NCBI GenBank assembly: GCA_943735955.1
Contig: OX030961.1
Span: 7,221,420 to 7,285,419 of the forward strand
Source: Piscicola geometra
Taxonomy: Eukaryota; Annelida; Clitellata; Hirudinida; Piscicolidae
Direction: 5' to 3'
Length of the DNA: 64,000 bases
Position numbers and translations under genes: made by a program
Part shown: positions 12,936-26,300 of the stretch, in pieces
Position numbering within the stretch: position 1 is the first letter of the stretch
Layout: each line of letters begins with the position of its first letter
The notes under the pieces: model-generated
The model's input: the letters and a program-made list of their open reading frames with translations, nothing else
What the model was told of the DNA's origin: nothing
The model's database searches: none

Positions 12936-13436
12936 CGCCTTGATGTGGCTGTTGTGCTGTGGTTGTTGAAGTTTTTATCACTGTTGTGGTTGTAGTGGTT
13001 GTTGTGCTGTGGTTGTTGTGCTTTTAGTGGAATTTCAAATAGGTTTATTTTCAGTTGTGGGCGTTGCAAAGAATCATAATGACTATAAGGCTTGCGAAGT
13101 TCCGCATGAAGGTTTGTAGTTGGTGTAGTAAAAGTAATTTAGATGCTTCGACTGCCTGAGTATTTTGAAGACTTTTCAATTATCAAACATTTTTATATTT
13201 ATTTTTTTTACAAAAACTTTTGAAGAATAATAAATTGAATAATTGAAAAGAAAAACAACAAGAACTCAATGCAAAACCTCGCATGAAACAGAGAAGCTTG
13301 TTTGTGTTCCTTCAATGAAGGCACATCTCAAAATAAAGACATATTCATCGTTTCGAGGGGAGCGTGCTGTAGATGCAGTTTTAAGGCGTTTAACGCGTTG
13401 TTTTTAGAAACTTTTAATACTTTAAGTGGTTTAAAG

Positions 13437-13510
13437 GGTGCTTAATGGCTCACGGCTTATTACCATAGGTCGTGGGCTCGATTCCCACACACAATAGTGG
13501 CCGAAAGATC
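13437..13510 (+). mobile_element. tRNA-derived SINE-like fragment
   Basis: ATGGCTCACGGCTTA (A-box-like) is followed by a perfect T-arm, GTGGGCTCGATTCCCAC (stem GTGGG/CCCAC, loop containing TCGATT), that is, a pol III B box. The flanking bases cannot form a 7-bp acceptor stem, so this is a tRNA-derived element and not a functional tRNA gene. The CGGCTT..ACCA..GGTC segment resembles the element at 56,228. Confidence 0.45.
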
Positions 13511-14010
13511 CGGAGAAGAACATTTATAAAAAGATTTATTTTGAAAAAAATAAATAATCAACCTGAAAGAAGCTTGAGAAGAATTTATAAATAATCTAAA
13601 AAAAATATAATTTTTGCATTATAGTCTTGATTTCCTATACTTTTCCATTAAAAAAGAATGCTTTGAATGTAATTGAAACCTGCCCAAAGAAGAGTGCTTT
13701 CCTATTTTAAATTAATTTGCAGACAAAGACTTCAAGTCGGAAGCAGGAGAAAGGAGGCATTGATGCAGAAAGTGAGGGTTTTATGTGAAGGGATGGCGGA
13801 GATAGTGGGGAGGCCTGAAGCAGTGGAAAACCAAAAAAGTTAATATTTACGATCTTCAAAACATTTGGTCGCATCTCCAGCACACCTTAGTAGCAACATT
13901 TCCAAGGCGTGTACATTGCCAGTTATAAACAACTTCCACAAACTTGTACACTCCGTTAACCGTATAATCGTCTGCATCCCAACAAGGGAAGTCTAAATGA
14001 TTGCTTGAAG
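13511..14010. other. Spacer, no supported gene
   Basis: Nothing recognisable beyond the SINE-like fragment to its left. Confidence 0.5.
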
Positions 14011-14019
14011 AAGCGTGTG

Positions 14020-14165
14020 ACTAATCATCACCACTACCATCATCAACATTACCACCATCATCATCACCACCACCATTATCATTATCACAACCACCACCAC
14101 CATCATCATCACCACCACCATTATCATTATCACAACCATCATCATTCTCATTCTCATCATCTCTC
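14020..14165. repeat. CAT/ACC triplet-rich repeat with internal duplication
   Basis: CATCATCACCACCACCATTA-type blocks. A segment of about 45 bases (ATTATCATTATCACAACCA core) is duplicated. Confidence 0.85.
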
Positions 14166-14199
14166 CCTCTTCTTGCATCAGGATCAACGGGGGAGATAG

Positions 14200-17100
14200 G
14201 CTTATTCTCGCTTAATCTCGATAACATTGTTGCCTCTGAGGCCTGTCTTGAAATAATCCCTATGGAGTTCTAAATAGGATTAGAACTGATGCATGGAAAA
14301 CTAGTTGTCCTCCTAGAAGGATAGAAACGCCATCGTTTGTTTTAGTAATAAATAGTTTTACATCTTCACTATATTTATCTACTCTTATATTAATAATTTT
14401 TTTCCCAATTTATTATAATAGTTTCCAAAGTTTTTCAATTCCAGTTTAGAGCTGAATTGCATTGTACACTTTTTCCTCGTATCCATTTCATTTTACCATA
14501 TTTCTTTGAAACGGAAACTATTGAGTCGTAATTTTCTGTATCAAATTACAATACGGCATTGTATTGTAATTTCTATCAATGAATTCCATTATTTTGTAAA
14601 TAGTTTGGTTTATTATAATGTATTTAGTCGTATTTTTTGGAGTGTGTTCTACTCAATAGCACTGCACCGTGTTGCTGTTTTTAATCTCTTAAAATTATTG
14701 TATTTTATAATTTACAACCTTGCAATTCAAAACTATTCATTAAATTTTTTTTAAAAATTGTTAATTCTCTGCAATCTAAAAACTAATGTGAATTATTAAA
14801 ACTCTGTGATGCTTATTTAAAATGAAGATAAAACGACTGCTTCAAGCAATCAATAACAATGCTTGCAAGCTAAATGCACTGAATGCTCTACGGCAAAATC
14901 ACAAGGGATGGCAACGCTTTCAAAACTCAAGATACGGCCCGTTAATCTGGTACAAGGTCCGTTAGTTTGTAAACGTTTCGAAAACCCGACTGTCCGTTGC
15001 CACTCCTACAAAATAATCGATACTCCTCACCTCTAGAAGATTCAAATGATTAAACTTAATCAAATCAACGTTCAAATCCCAGGCACTGAGTAGTATTTAT
15101 GCGCATTTATACGTGTTCAATCAATTGATATAGCGCGCAATAACCAGAGTGAATGAATGCTTCTATGGTGGGCAATACATATGAACATATTTCTATATAA
15201 ATATAAGAATGAATTTCTTTATTTTATTTCTATATTTCGTCATACTTTTTAGCCTATCTCAATCTACAATGAGCCGCTCTGCACTTGCAAATACATGTTA
15301 AAATAATTTAATAGGAACAAGAAAAAATATATTCAAATATATATATATATATATATATATAGTAAAATATATACTTGAATATATATACACTTATGTAGCA
15401 AACCCCGCTGAGAGCAGACGTCAATAACACTGAAAGCTTCAAAACTCTGGAACTTTTAAAAAGTCCGTAATTGATTTAGAGAGTCAGCTCTGTTATCTGC
15501 ATTGGAAGCCTAATGACTACTTAGTGTATGGTCTGAGTCGAAATGTTTCGAGGGACTGTTTGTGTGTTTGAATGTGAGTGTTTGTTTTTATTTGTTTTTA
15601 TGGGAATATTGTTTGTGTGTGGGTGTTTATGGGTGCGTTTTTAAAGGTTAGTTTGATAAGAAGTGTGGATAGATGTTTGTAGATTTGTTTATGGGTCTTC
15701 GTTTTTGTTTTCGATATTTACGGTATATAAATATTTCTGAAACGCCATTAGATTTAACCAATTTAGTTGAAAATTGAAGGCAAATTCGCGATTATTTGTT
15801 CGTGATTTGTAGAAGTGGGCCTGCTTTTTAAGACATGTTTGCCAATTTGAAAACCTTTTTAATGCATGTTTCCAAAGCACCAGCACTTAAAAAAACACAA
15901 AAAATACAGAAGTATTCTCAGAACTTGTGAAACTGTAAGCAGGGAAGACTGCAACAGGTAAATAGGAATCCTAATAGGATGAGCAAAGAAAGAAAGATAA
16001 CGGACTAGGCACACAGAAATGGAATAAACGGACTAGATTGTTTTTGATGTGCTTCGCAGTTTGTTACAGGAGAGAAGTGCGTTTAGGATAGTGTTGATCA
16101 AATCTCAAATTACGGAGCAGGAGTCGGCAGTTCGGAATTGGCATGTTTTGTGTTTATTGAGTCTTAATGGCGTGCCTTTGATGCGAATGATGTTTTTTTA
16201 TAGTTTCTATTTTGGACTTTTTAAAGCTTATTATTTAAATTTTTTCTGAAAACTTTGCAAAAATTGAACGATGATAAATCAATATTTTTGCTGCGTTAAC
16301 TCCGAATTATTCACTGGCTCCAGCAATCATTCTCAAATTCTCACACCCAAGATTAACTTTAAAAAATTCTGTTATTCACTTTTATCTTCAAAGCTTTTTT
16401 ATCAAAAAAAGTTGAATTTCTTTTTTTATTATTTTTAAATCTGCTTTATCGTTTGCCAGAGAGGCTTGTAACCACGATCAGAACATGAATTTCAATTCAA
16501 GGTCCTTTCAGCGCTACGACGTGTTCTTATAGCCTCTAGATAGCTTGGAAAGAAAATGTATTTAATATTGTAGAGTATATTATCATTAGCATTATTTGTA
16601 AGTATCTGCAAGAAGAAGAAACAAAGACGTACGAAGAAGTTGGATGTTGGTTGGGGATGCCTTTTCAGTTGGATTTCGAAAAGCCCACTTACAAAAACAT
16701 AAATTGAACGACGACTTGATCTAAAATTTTCTTTTATTTGGACTTGAAATCTCAAATTTCAACGACTTTCAAGTTAAACTTGCATCAGCCACAACATCCA
16801 CAAAAAACCTAGCGGCAGCCCATCTATATTGGAAAGTTCCAACACCAATCAACAATGTTCATGGTAATTAATCAAAGCCATTCTAAAATCTCAGGTAAAG
16901 TTAGTAAACAATTCTGACACCATCCTAGAGAAAAAAGTTTAGAAGCCACTTCACAATAAAACCAAAGACTCATCAAATTAAATTTTGTATGTTTTTTTCA
17001 TCTTTCTTTTCTGCAAGTCGATTAGTGAGATTTATTTGCGTTAAAATCAAATTAAAACCTTCAGAGTCAATTTTTAAATAATTAAATACTTTTATTTTTG

Positions 17101-17330
17101 CTGTTGAAAAGTGGAAAGGAAAAAAATAAAAATACTTAAATATAAAGTTAAATAATTATTAAAATGAGAATAATCTAAAATAAAAAAACTTAAATTTTTA
17201 GAAAAAATTGAAACTAAAAAAATAGCTACAATAAAAACTCAAAACAAAACGATGCTTATGCTGATGACGATGCTGCTACTTCCATTCTATTTATAGATCC
17301 GACTCAAGGCAATATGTTGATAATATGCAC
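14200..17330. other. Long AT-rich spacer
   Basis: Contains a short (AT)n run at about 15,340-15,362. No convincing exons. Open frames near 14,506-14,754, 15,689-15,886 and 16,492-16,755 have no family resemblance. Confidence 0.5.
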
Positions 17331-17334
17331 TGCA

Positions 17335-17560
17335 TATGTTTGTATTTTTGCATATGTTTTTATATTTGCATATGTTTGTATGTTTGCATATGTTTGTATA
17401 TTTGCATATGTTTGTATATTTGCAAGTGTTTGTATGTTTGAATATGTTTGTATGTTTGCATATGTTGTATGTTTGTATATTTGCATATGTTTGTATATTT
17501 GCATATGTTTGTATGTTTGCATATGTTTGCATATGTTTGCTTATTTGTATTTGTTCCTTC
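17335..17560. repeat. 18-bp minisatellite (TATGTTTGTATATTTGCA type)
   Basis: About 12 imperfect copies of an 18-base unit alternating TATGTTTGTATGTTTGCA and TATGTTTGTATATTTGCA. Confidence 0.9.
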
Positions 17561-18060
17561 TTTTTTTGCTCTTTTTTCGTTCGTACTGAATAGATGCTTA
17601 TACCAAGGTTTTCAACTTCTTTATTTGTTTTTACAAACATTCAAAAATAATATAATGAATTCTTTTTACGTTTTCAATAGAACTTTGCTTTTCCAGCCGT
17701 GGGCCGAATGAATGAAAAAAAGATCATTTTGTTTTCTTATCAAAAATCCAACGTCTGATTAATTTCTCGAAAGTCCTTCTCGATATAATAAATAAACCTA
17801 AAATGGGACAATGTTGAGCTACAAAAAGATTCAATGATGAATTGATAATGACCCAACAATCATTTTATAAGGACCAATAACGGATTAATAAATGAATAAA
17901 CGGACCTAAAATGAAGTAATGATGGAAAAATATGCATTGAAACATTTTTTAGTTTGGAGAGGCGAACGAGAAGAAAGTGTTTTGGTAGTGGTGCAATCAA
18001 AAGAATGACGTGGTAAAATAGGTAGTCGTGATGAGTTCAATCGATATTCCTAGGGTTTGT

Positions 18061-18912
18061 GTGGGTGGATGTGAGAGTGGACGTGTGAGTGGATGTGTGA
18101 GTGGATGTGTGAGTGGATGTGTGAGTGGATGTGTGAGTGGATGTGTGAGTGGACATGTGAGTGGATGTGTGAGTGGATGTGTGAGTGGATGTGTGAGTGG
18201 ATGTGTGAGTGGATGTGTGAGTGGATGTGTGAGTGGATGTGAGAGTGGATGTGTGAGTGGATGTGTGAGTGGATGTGTGAGTGGATGTGTGAGTGGATGT
18301 GTGAGTGGATGTGTGAGTGGATGTGTGAGTGGATGTGTGAGTGGATGTGTGAGTGGATGTGTGAGTGGATGTGTGAGTGGATGTGTGAGTGGATGTGTGG
18401 GTGTATGTGAGAGTGGATGTGTGAGTGGATGTGTGAGTGGATGTGTGAGTGGATGTGTGAGTGGATGTGTGAGTGGATGTGTGAGTGGATGTGTGAGTGG
18501 ATGTGTGAGTGGATGTGTGAGTGGATGTGAGAGTGGATGTGTGAGTGGACGTGTGAGTGGATGTGTGAGTGGATGTGTGAGTGGATGTGTGAGTGGATGT
18601 GTGAGTGGATGTGTGAGTGGATGTGTGAGTGGATGTGAGAGTGGATGTGTGAGTGGATGTGTGAGTGGATGTGTGAGTGGATGTGTGAGTGGATGTGTGA
18701 GTGGATGTGTGAGTGGATGTGTGAGTGGATGTGTGAGTGGATGTGTGAGTGGATGTGTGAGTGGATGTGTGAGTGGATGTGTGAGTGGATGTGTGGGTGG
18801 ATGTGTGAGTGGATGTGTGAGTGGATGTGTGAGTGGATGTGTGAGTGGATGTGTGAGTGGATGTGTGAGTGGATGTGTGAGTGGATGTGTGAGTGGATGT
18901 GTGAGTGGATGT
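18061..18912. repeat. 12-bp minisatellite, unit GTGAGTGGATGT
   Basis: About 70 nearly perfect tandem copies with occasional variants (GAGAGTGGATGT, GTGAGTGGACGT, GTGGGTGTATGT). Because the unit length is a multiple of three, every frame stays open, producing long Cys-Val-Ser-Gly (plus) or Thr-His-Pro-Leu (minus) frames that I regard as artefacts. Confidence 0.97.
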
Positions 18913-18914
18913 GA

Positions 18915-19948
18915 ATTGAAAACTGTGAGTGAGCCTGATAGGGGTGGGCTAGTGGCTAGCATTGACAAAGATATTATTGTATCAATGTCAACAATAATAA
19001 TGCTGAAAAAAGTAAAATAAAACTAAGAATAAATTTAAATGTTATTAATAATTGCAGCCACAAATAATAAATCAATAAGTAATAGTAAAGAATTCTTAAT
19101 AATAATGAAGAGATAAAAAAAAGAATTCCTAAATAAATTATAATATAATATAATATTAATAATCTTAATAATGATCAATATCTGGTGGTAGTCGGGCAGA
19201 GTAGTGGAATCAAACTATCGAATGAATCTAACTCTAGAAGTGTGGACGTCACAGTGAAAAAATGGTGGAGATATTTTAAATACACAACTGTGAAGTTACT
19301 TCAACCAATATCAGTTATTTACTGTTATCTTGAGTGCATTGTAAATCATTGTGAGTGAAATTTTAGTTCTACAAATTATAGTTGAGAAATTATTCATGCC
19401 TCTCTTCTATGGAGTGAACCACTTTAGTTTTGGGCGGAGCAGAAAGCAAAACAATGCATCATGTCAAAATATATAAAAAAACGACCTAGAAAAATAAAAT
19501 AAACTAGAATCCACAAACTAAAATATTATTTAAGAAACAAAACTATTCGTCTGATTTATGTAACATTTGCGCTAAGTCGTTCAAATTCGAATATATAGAG
19601 ATATATACACTTTTAAATAAGTCATGACAAGTCAGTGTAAATGGGTATCACAAAAATGCGACTATTTCAGTGTTTGAAAACGAAAATAAATAGTTATAAA
19701 CATTGTATGTAAAAGAAGTAATTAAAAAACGTAAATAAACGTAATGAAGTGTAACTTTATTCGTTGAAGATTCGTTAAGGTTTTCTAGAGAGGCAAACTG
19801 TAAGCTAACCTGATTAGGCAAGGGCGCCACAAACAAAAAACTACATTTCTCGGCATACAGTACAATAATTCATCAGAAAGTAAAATATTAAGTAAAATAA
19901 AATGCAGTAAAAATAAAAATAATATTAAATTAATCTAAAATATAAACA
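18915..19948. other. Spacer beyond the 3' end of the channel gene
   Basis: AT-rich and non-coding by eye. Confidence 0.5.
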
Positions 19949-19954
19949 TTTATT
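19949..19954 (-). terminator. Candidate poly(A) signal of the Cys-loop receptor gene
   Basis: AATAAA on the minus strand (TTTATT on plus), about 410 bases past the stop codon at 20,364. The first clear hexamer downstream that I found. Confidence 0.4.
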
Positions 19955-20261
19955 TTAAATTCGTCACAACAACAAAAACTACACAGCGAGTATTTTATCG
20001 ACAAGACAAACAACAATCTGATCAGTGACAAACGGTCTGCAATGTCATAAAACTACAAGGATCTCCCACAAATCTACAAAGAACTCTCAGAATACTTCGA
20101 AGAACCCCCACTTACACGAACGAACGGCAAGAAAACAAACGAGCTCTGTTCAATCCACCAATGCTCCAACAAACACACAAACTTTCTCAAGACAAACAAG
20201 CGATTTGAACAGCCCAATCTTCATGATCAATTGCAATTCGACCAGCCACCCAATTCCATCT

Positions 20262-20350
20262 ACACCCACCCAAGCACACCCGATCTCACCCAACCACATC
20301 CGATCTCACCCAACCACATCCGATCTCACCCAACCACACCCGATCTCACT
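20262..20350 (-). repeat. About 20-bp tandem repeat in the channel 3' UTR
   Basis: CCGATCTCACCCAACCACAT repeats about four times, just after the stop codon of the minus-strand channel gene. It is expected to be transcribed in the 3' UTR. Confidence 0.8.
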
Positions 20351-20363
20351 CAACCACACCCGG

Positions 20364-23300
20364 TCAATACATGTAAGACATCCAATAAACGATGTTGAAG
20401 AGGACGAAGAAGGTGGGAAAAGCCCATCTGGACAGCTTATCCAACCGGGAGGCACGTGGTTGGTCATGCGAAAAATAGCCCGACAAATCACGTAACCGCT
20501 TTCGAGACCAACGCCACGATCTGCCTTCTGATTGGATGGTGACTTGAGGGAGGGCGGGGTCATTGGTCGGTTCTTCGATCTGATTGGAGGGGATGAAGGA
20601 TAAATTAGGTCAATATCATTTTTATAATCGTTTTTATCATCGACTCAACGTCATCGTCATTGTCATCATCTTCAATACATCATCATCGTAATCATCGTCA
20701 TAACCATCACAATCAACATCATTATCATGAGCACCACCTCGAACATCGGTATGATTTCGTCCTTGGTGTAAAGCTTTTTCTGACTCTTAAATTTTTTTTC
20801 TGGATTTTTTGAAGAAGAACGTTTTAGTGTTTTTGTTGTTGTTTTTTCTATCGATTGCTGTTGCTGGTGGTATGTTTGTTGTTGTTGTTGATCTCGGGAA
20901 GAGCATGGTTGTTGCGAATGTTTTTGTTGAATGAGTTGTTGTTGTTGTTGCACTTGTTTCTGCAGTTGTTCCTGTTGCGCCTTCTTCCTATCCTCCTCGA
21001 TTCGTGACCACACATTCACAATGGCGAACTCGATCAGAGAGGCAAATGCAAACACCAGACAGCCTGTCATCCACACGTCGATTGCTTTAACGTACGACAC
21101 CTAGGGAGCGAAATGTAACATTTGGGATTGAAAAAAATTCTATAAAGTTTCATCAACTGCTTCAGAGAGGACTATAAAATGCATAAAATCATCATCTGAG
21201 CATTTCCTTATGAGAGAATCAATTAGTCGCTCAATCAGACCTTTGGCAGTTGCCCTCTCGATCCAGCACTCTGAGTGACCAGATTGAGCACCGTCATCAG
21301 ACCAATGTTCACCCTTGCCACCACCGCGTCAACCGAGATCCAAAACGATATCCAAGAGAGCATGACGAGAAGGACACTTGGGATGTAGAACTGGATGATG
21401 TAGTAGCCCATGGGTCGGTACACTGGAAAGCTGACTTGGATGCAGGGCGTTTGTCTTTCAGAGAAGCCTGTAATGGCGGGAAGAAAGAGTATTTATTTTC
21501 TCATGTCTTAAAGAATACAAAATACAATTTGAATTATAGATTCGAACATTAAAATAAAGAAATTTCAATTAAGAGTTGTATTTTACACTCTTTTTCCCTT
21601 CCTTTAAAGTATGAAAATCCACAAAAAGCGAACAGAACTGTTGTTGTAGGTGCAGTCTTCGAGCACGACATTGGTGTCGACGACCACTTCCGGCTGCTCC
21701 TGACCTGTCTTGTCGAACTCCACTGCCTTCGAGGAGGGCTCGATCCACTGGAAAACTAAGGTCTCTGTCGTGTAGCCGACTGTTGGCAGGGTGTTTTTGT
21801 TGGTTGGGAGATGTTTGGCGACTAAATGTTTGTTTAATTTGTTTGAAAAGTGAATTAAAATATTTTTGCAGTTTAAAGCTGATTGGATGGAATGGTTGAT
21901 GAATTGTGACAAATCATTGAATTTTCAACAACGCTTTGTCTTGTTAAGAATCTACATAAAATAATATTAAATAAAAATCTTTAAAAAAATATAGACACAT
22001 AAAAAAATTGAAATAAAAAATAAATACAGGAAAAAATAAAGAATAAAATAGTAATAAATGAAAAAATGAAGAAAAAAATGTTAATACATAAAAAAATGAA
22101 GAAAAAAATATTAATACATAAAAAAATACTGATAAACTATGAAGCAGCAATGAAACAGGGACGAACAGCTTTCGAGCTGCAGCGGACAGTACTGCACGTC
22201 CATCGGGTACTTCTGAAGCTTCATCGGACAGGCGAACGTGGCTGTTATCCTGCCGTGGTTGATTTGTGGCGGTAGTGGTGGTGGCTTGTAGGTGTGGTTT
22301 GTAGTAGTTGTTTTTTTGTGTGGTGGGGGTTTGGGTGTTTGTGTATCTAACTTGGGTGTTTGGGGTGGTGGTTTAGGTGTTTGTGCATCTAACTTCGGAA
22401 TTTGTGGTGGGGTAAAACGTAAAGGTTTTCACTCCTATGTAGTTCATGGCAATAATTTCTACTTTTCTAGTGGATTTTGCGAACAAAAGCTTTCCAAAGA
22501 ATTTCAACGAAACCTGCAAAGAATTCTGCCCCGAAGTTATGATTCTGAAGAATTGTTTTGATAAGAATCACACGGAGGAATAATGCGAACGGGAGCATTT
22601 GTGGCAAGCATTAAAGAGAATACGAGCATAAAGCCTTCTGTTTAAATTTAAAAAATGTATAAACAGATAGATCAGACGTGAACAGAAACAAATGTTTGAT
22701 GAGCTGAATGTAGATGTATTTGGGTTGCAAAAGACAAGCGAGAGGTTTTTGATGATGATTTTATGTGGGAAGATTGCCTTAGGAACTTGCTTTTTAATTG
22801 GAAGAACGTTTTTTTTGTTTGTATGTATATGGCTTTATTGGTTTGTTTGTTTGTTTTTTAATGTTTTTGTATGGTTATGTGTGTGATTGTGTGTATGTAT
22901 GATGTGTGTCTTGTGTTTTAGAATATCTATACTATATTATACAGTATTTAATGGAAGATAAAGATAAGCTAAAGTAAGACAGGAAAGTCAATATGGTAAC
23001 AAAAAACGTTTCAAAGTTTTCTTTCATGAAGATGAAAAGTAGAGGTGCATGAACGAGATGATGGTGTTGATGGTTACACGATGAGGGAAGCAAAGGTGAT
23101 GCCAGACATAATAAGTCAAGTGCAAACCTTGTAGCATCCATACCACGAAGAACAGCATCGACATACATGAAAATATTTGTTTAAAAATCGAAATAAATTA
23201 TTTTTCATCTCTTTTATGAAAGGGTAATGTTGTATTTCAAGTGTTTCTCATTATAATCAACATCACTCGGAAATATATTGTCTTATTACCAAATTGAGCA

Positions 23301-26300
23301 TTGTGGTGAAACGAGAAGTGGAAGGCACAGACAGAACAATAACTCTCCGAATACAACTCGAAATAGCTTTAGTTTCACAAAGTTATAAAATTATTTTTTA
23401 ATTTAAAAGAAAAAAATTATCAAACTAACGGCTTATGAATATTATGAATTAAAATGTTTTCATGGAGGAAAGTCATTGCAAAAGAAGTTTCCTGAAAGCG
23501 TAAATGCCGATTTGGCTTTGTTCCTAATTGCCTTCATCAACACAAACAACCTTTTTGATTGGCCTTTATCTTAAATATAATTGCTCAACAAATGATTTCT
23601 TTAAAATAATCTTTTAGCGCGTGATTTTGTCAAGTCTCTCCTTCTCGAGATGAACAGTCAAAACTGAAATCGCCTTCAGTTGTTCTCCCTTCGAGGCATG
23701 AACTTTATGATAGTGAACATAATACTTTTTATTCTCTTCGCCATAAGCAACAACAAACAAGGCTCAGGATGAATAGCGGCTTGGAAGATAGATAGGATGC
23801 TATGAATAGACGCTATCTCAAATAGTTTCTTCTCGCTAACCTTTCAAGGGTGCATTTCAAAATATCAAATAAATAATTTATGAATTAGAACACTATCATT
23901 TAAACTAAATAATTCAGATATTAGAATCTTATCAATCGGCTCGAATTAACTGGGTCATTTATTTCAGTTTACAAAGATGAATTGAGAACTGAAAGACCGT
24001 TTGAAACTTGACAACTACGTGGAATGATGAATGAAAAAAGCCAAAAATGTGGGAAAATATTTTTTAGAGATACAAAAAATTTAATGAGATTCGGCTTAGA
24101 GACGAAGACTTAGGATGCTAAAGTCCAAGGAATTTGATTAATTAGGTTTGTGCCACTCCAGATAGTGGGAATAATGACTCAAAGATCTTTCAAATAACTA
24201 ATGGTGTGGCATTATGTTATAAGATAACAAAACCTGATAAATGTCTAATTGTGGGTCATGTGGCACAGAGCAGAGGGATTAGTCTGAAGAATCTGATTTG
24301 CAATGATTTGCATGGATTTGATTAGAGAAAATTTTGATTTAGTTTTAGAAAATTTATTGGATTTTGTTAAATGTTAGATTTATAATTAACATGATTTATT
24401 TTTGGGATTTGGCAGCCAAAATACGGTTTTTTGCCCCCCAAGGACAGAAGTAAAACTGTAAGAAGGAAGATACGGAAAAGATAAGAACAAGAGGTTGGCA
24501 AGTCAACATTATCGCTTAATTTATAGAGATGTCAGTATCAAGGCATCGAGATGTCAGTATCGGAAAGACTTTTGTTCGAGGAGTGTTGGAGAGGGGTTGG
24601 ATGGTAGCATCAGCAGGAAAGGCAGCAGGCAATACAAACAACGCGATGTGTTTATGAGGCTTTGCTTCAAATGTTTGCAGAATAACTTTCGATACGTCAC
24701 AACACCAGGCACTGTTATAAACTCTACGCAAAATTACATCTCACTTCACAGCTCTCTTCACAAGCAAACTAAAGAATTCACAATGGCCATTTTGAAGATG
24801 ATGAGCTTTTACAAGCAATGAGTTTGGAGTTCAAAGAAAGCGAATAGAAAGATGGTTTGCTCATTTATCTTGTCGCTTATTAGCAAGTAGACATGAAAAA
24901 ATTCAAAAAAAAAAAAAAAATTAAGTAAAAAACATTAAAAAATTCAATAAAAAGCATTAAAAAATTCAATAAAAAGCATTGAAAAGTTCAATAAAAAACA
25001 TTAAAAAATTCAATAAAAAACATAAAAACAAAAAAAAACATTCAAAAATTCAATAAAAAACATTAAAAAATTAAACAAAGAGTAAAGAAAAATAGGCTCA
25101 TAAGAAGAAAAAAATGTAAATGAATGGGTGAAGAAAACAAGAGGAAGGCTGCAGAGAAGTCAGTTATTCGGGGACAAGCTGCAAATAGTTCCTTTATTAA
25201 TGTGAGGCTCATAAAAGAAATCAATTTCTTAAGATTATTTGTATTTTTTGCTTCCTGAATCATTTGTAAAATCGTTTGAAGTGATCAATCTAAAAACCTC
25301 CATTCACACTTCCATTCACCCTGAATAGCAAATTGACTACCAGTGACCGATTCACCCATCCTCCACTGAGCCGCCAAACCTTTATCATCCATCACCACCA
25401 CCACTAACACCACTGACAACATCGTGCTATGCAATATAAATAAGATCCCAAAACCAAAAAAAGTTTTCTATTCCATTAAGTTGTCCGTAAATACCACGGA
25501 TAAACCACATTCAATCATTTGACTCACAATCGACAAACCATCAAAGCCTCAAACAAACCAACATCACACCCATTAAAGCAACAATACATTCAAATAAACC
25601 CGAACACGCCCAAGTACCCCCCTCTCCCACTAACTTGGACACGAACCACACTTGGCCACCGTCGATGTAGCAGAGTGCATTGCTCTGCGTGACGAAGTGG
25701 TAGCCGGCGCCCTTTTCGTTCCTGAAGAAGACGTCAGGCACCCACAACTCCTTCATCTGAGAATGCTCCAGTTTCAAGCGGGTGCGGTCTGTTGGGGGGG
25801 AGGTGTGGAGGGAGTGGTAAATGGAGTTGTGGAAGCCCATTTAGGTTATACACTCATAATAATAATGATGATTGTTATTATTGTTAATATTGTTTTTCTT
25901 TTTATGTTTTTGTGAATGGTAGTGAGATAATGGTCGAAATATGGCACAATGGCCTTGCCAAATTATGAGCGTTGTCATATCCTGCATTGATTCTTCGCTA
26001 CGAAGGAAAGCAAGAGCCACCCTCTAAGCTGAGAAAGCCATCTACCTACGAATCGTTCTAACTTTTCTTGACCCACCCACCATCCCTCATCTGCATTGTA
26101 ACTATATTCTATGAGTATTACTCAAGCATCCACTAAACCATCCACCCACTCATCTATCCACCCACTCATTCTCGCATAATTTCACTAATCCATCCACTCA
26201 CTCATCCACCCACTCATTCTCCCATAATTTCACTAATCCATCCACTCACTCATCCATCCACTCATTCTCCCATAATTTCACTAATCCATCCACTCACTCA

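Noticed and set aside
13437..13510. Functional tRNA gene
   Set aside because: Perfect T-arm but no matching acceptor stem.
18061..18912. CRISPR array
   Set aside because: Contiguous tandem repeat without unique spacers, in a eukaryotic genome.
18028..19020. 330-residue Cys-Val-Ser-Gly frame and opposite-strand Thr-His-Pro-Leu frame
   Set aside because: Both follow from a 12-bp tandem repeat, which keeps all frames open. No complex flanking sequence, splice sites or signal peptide.
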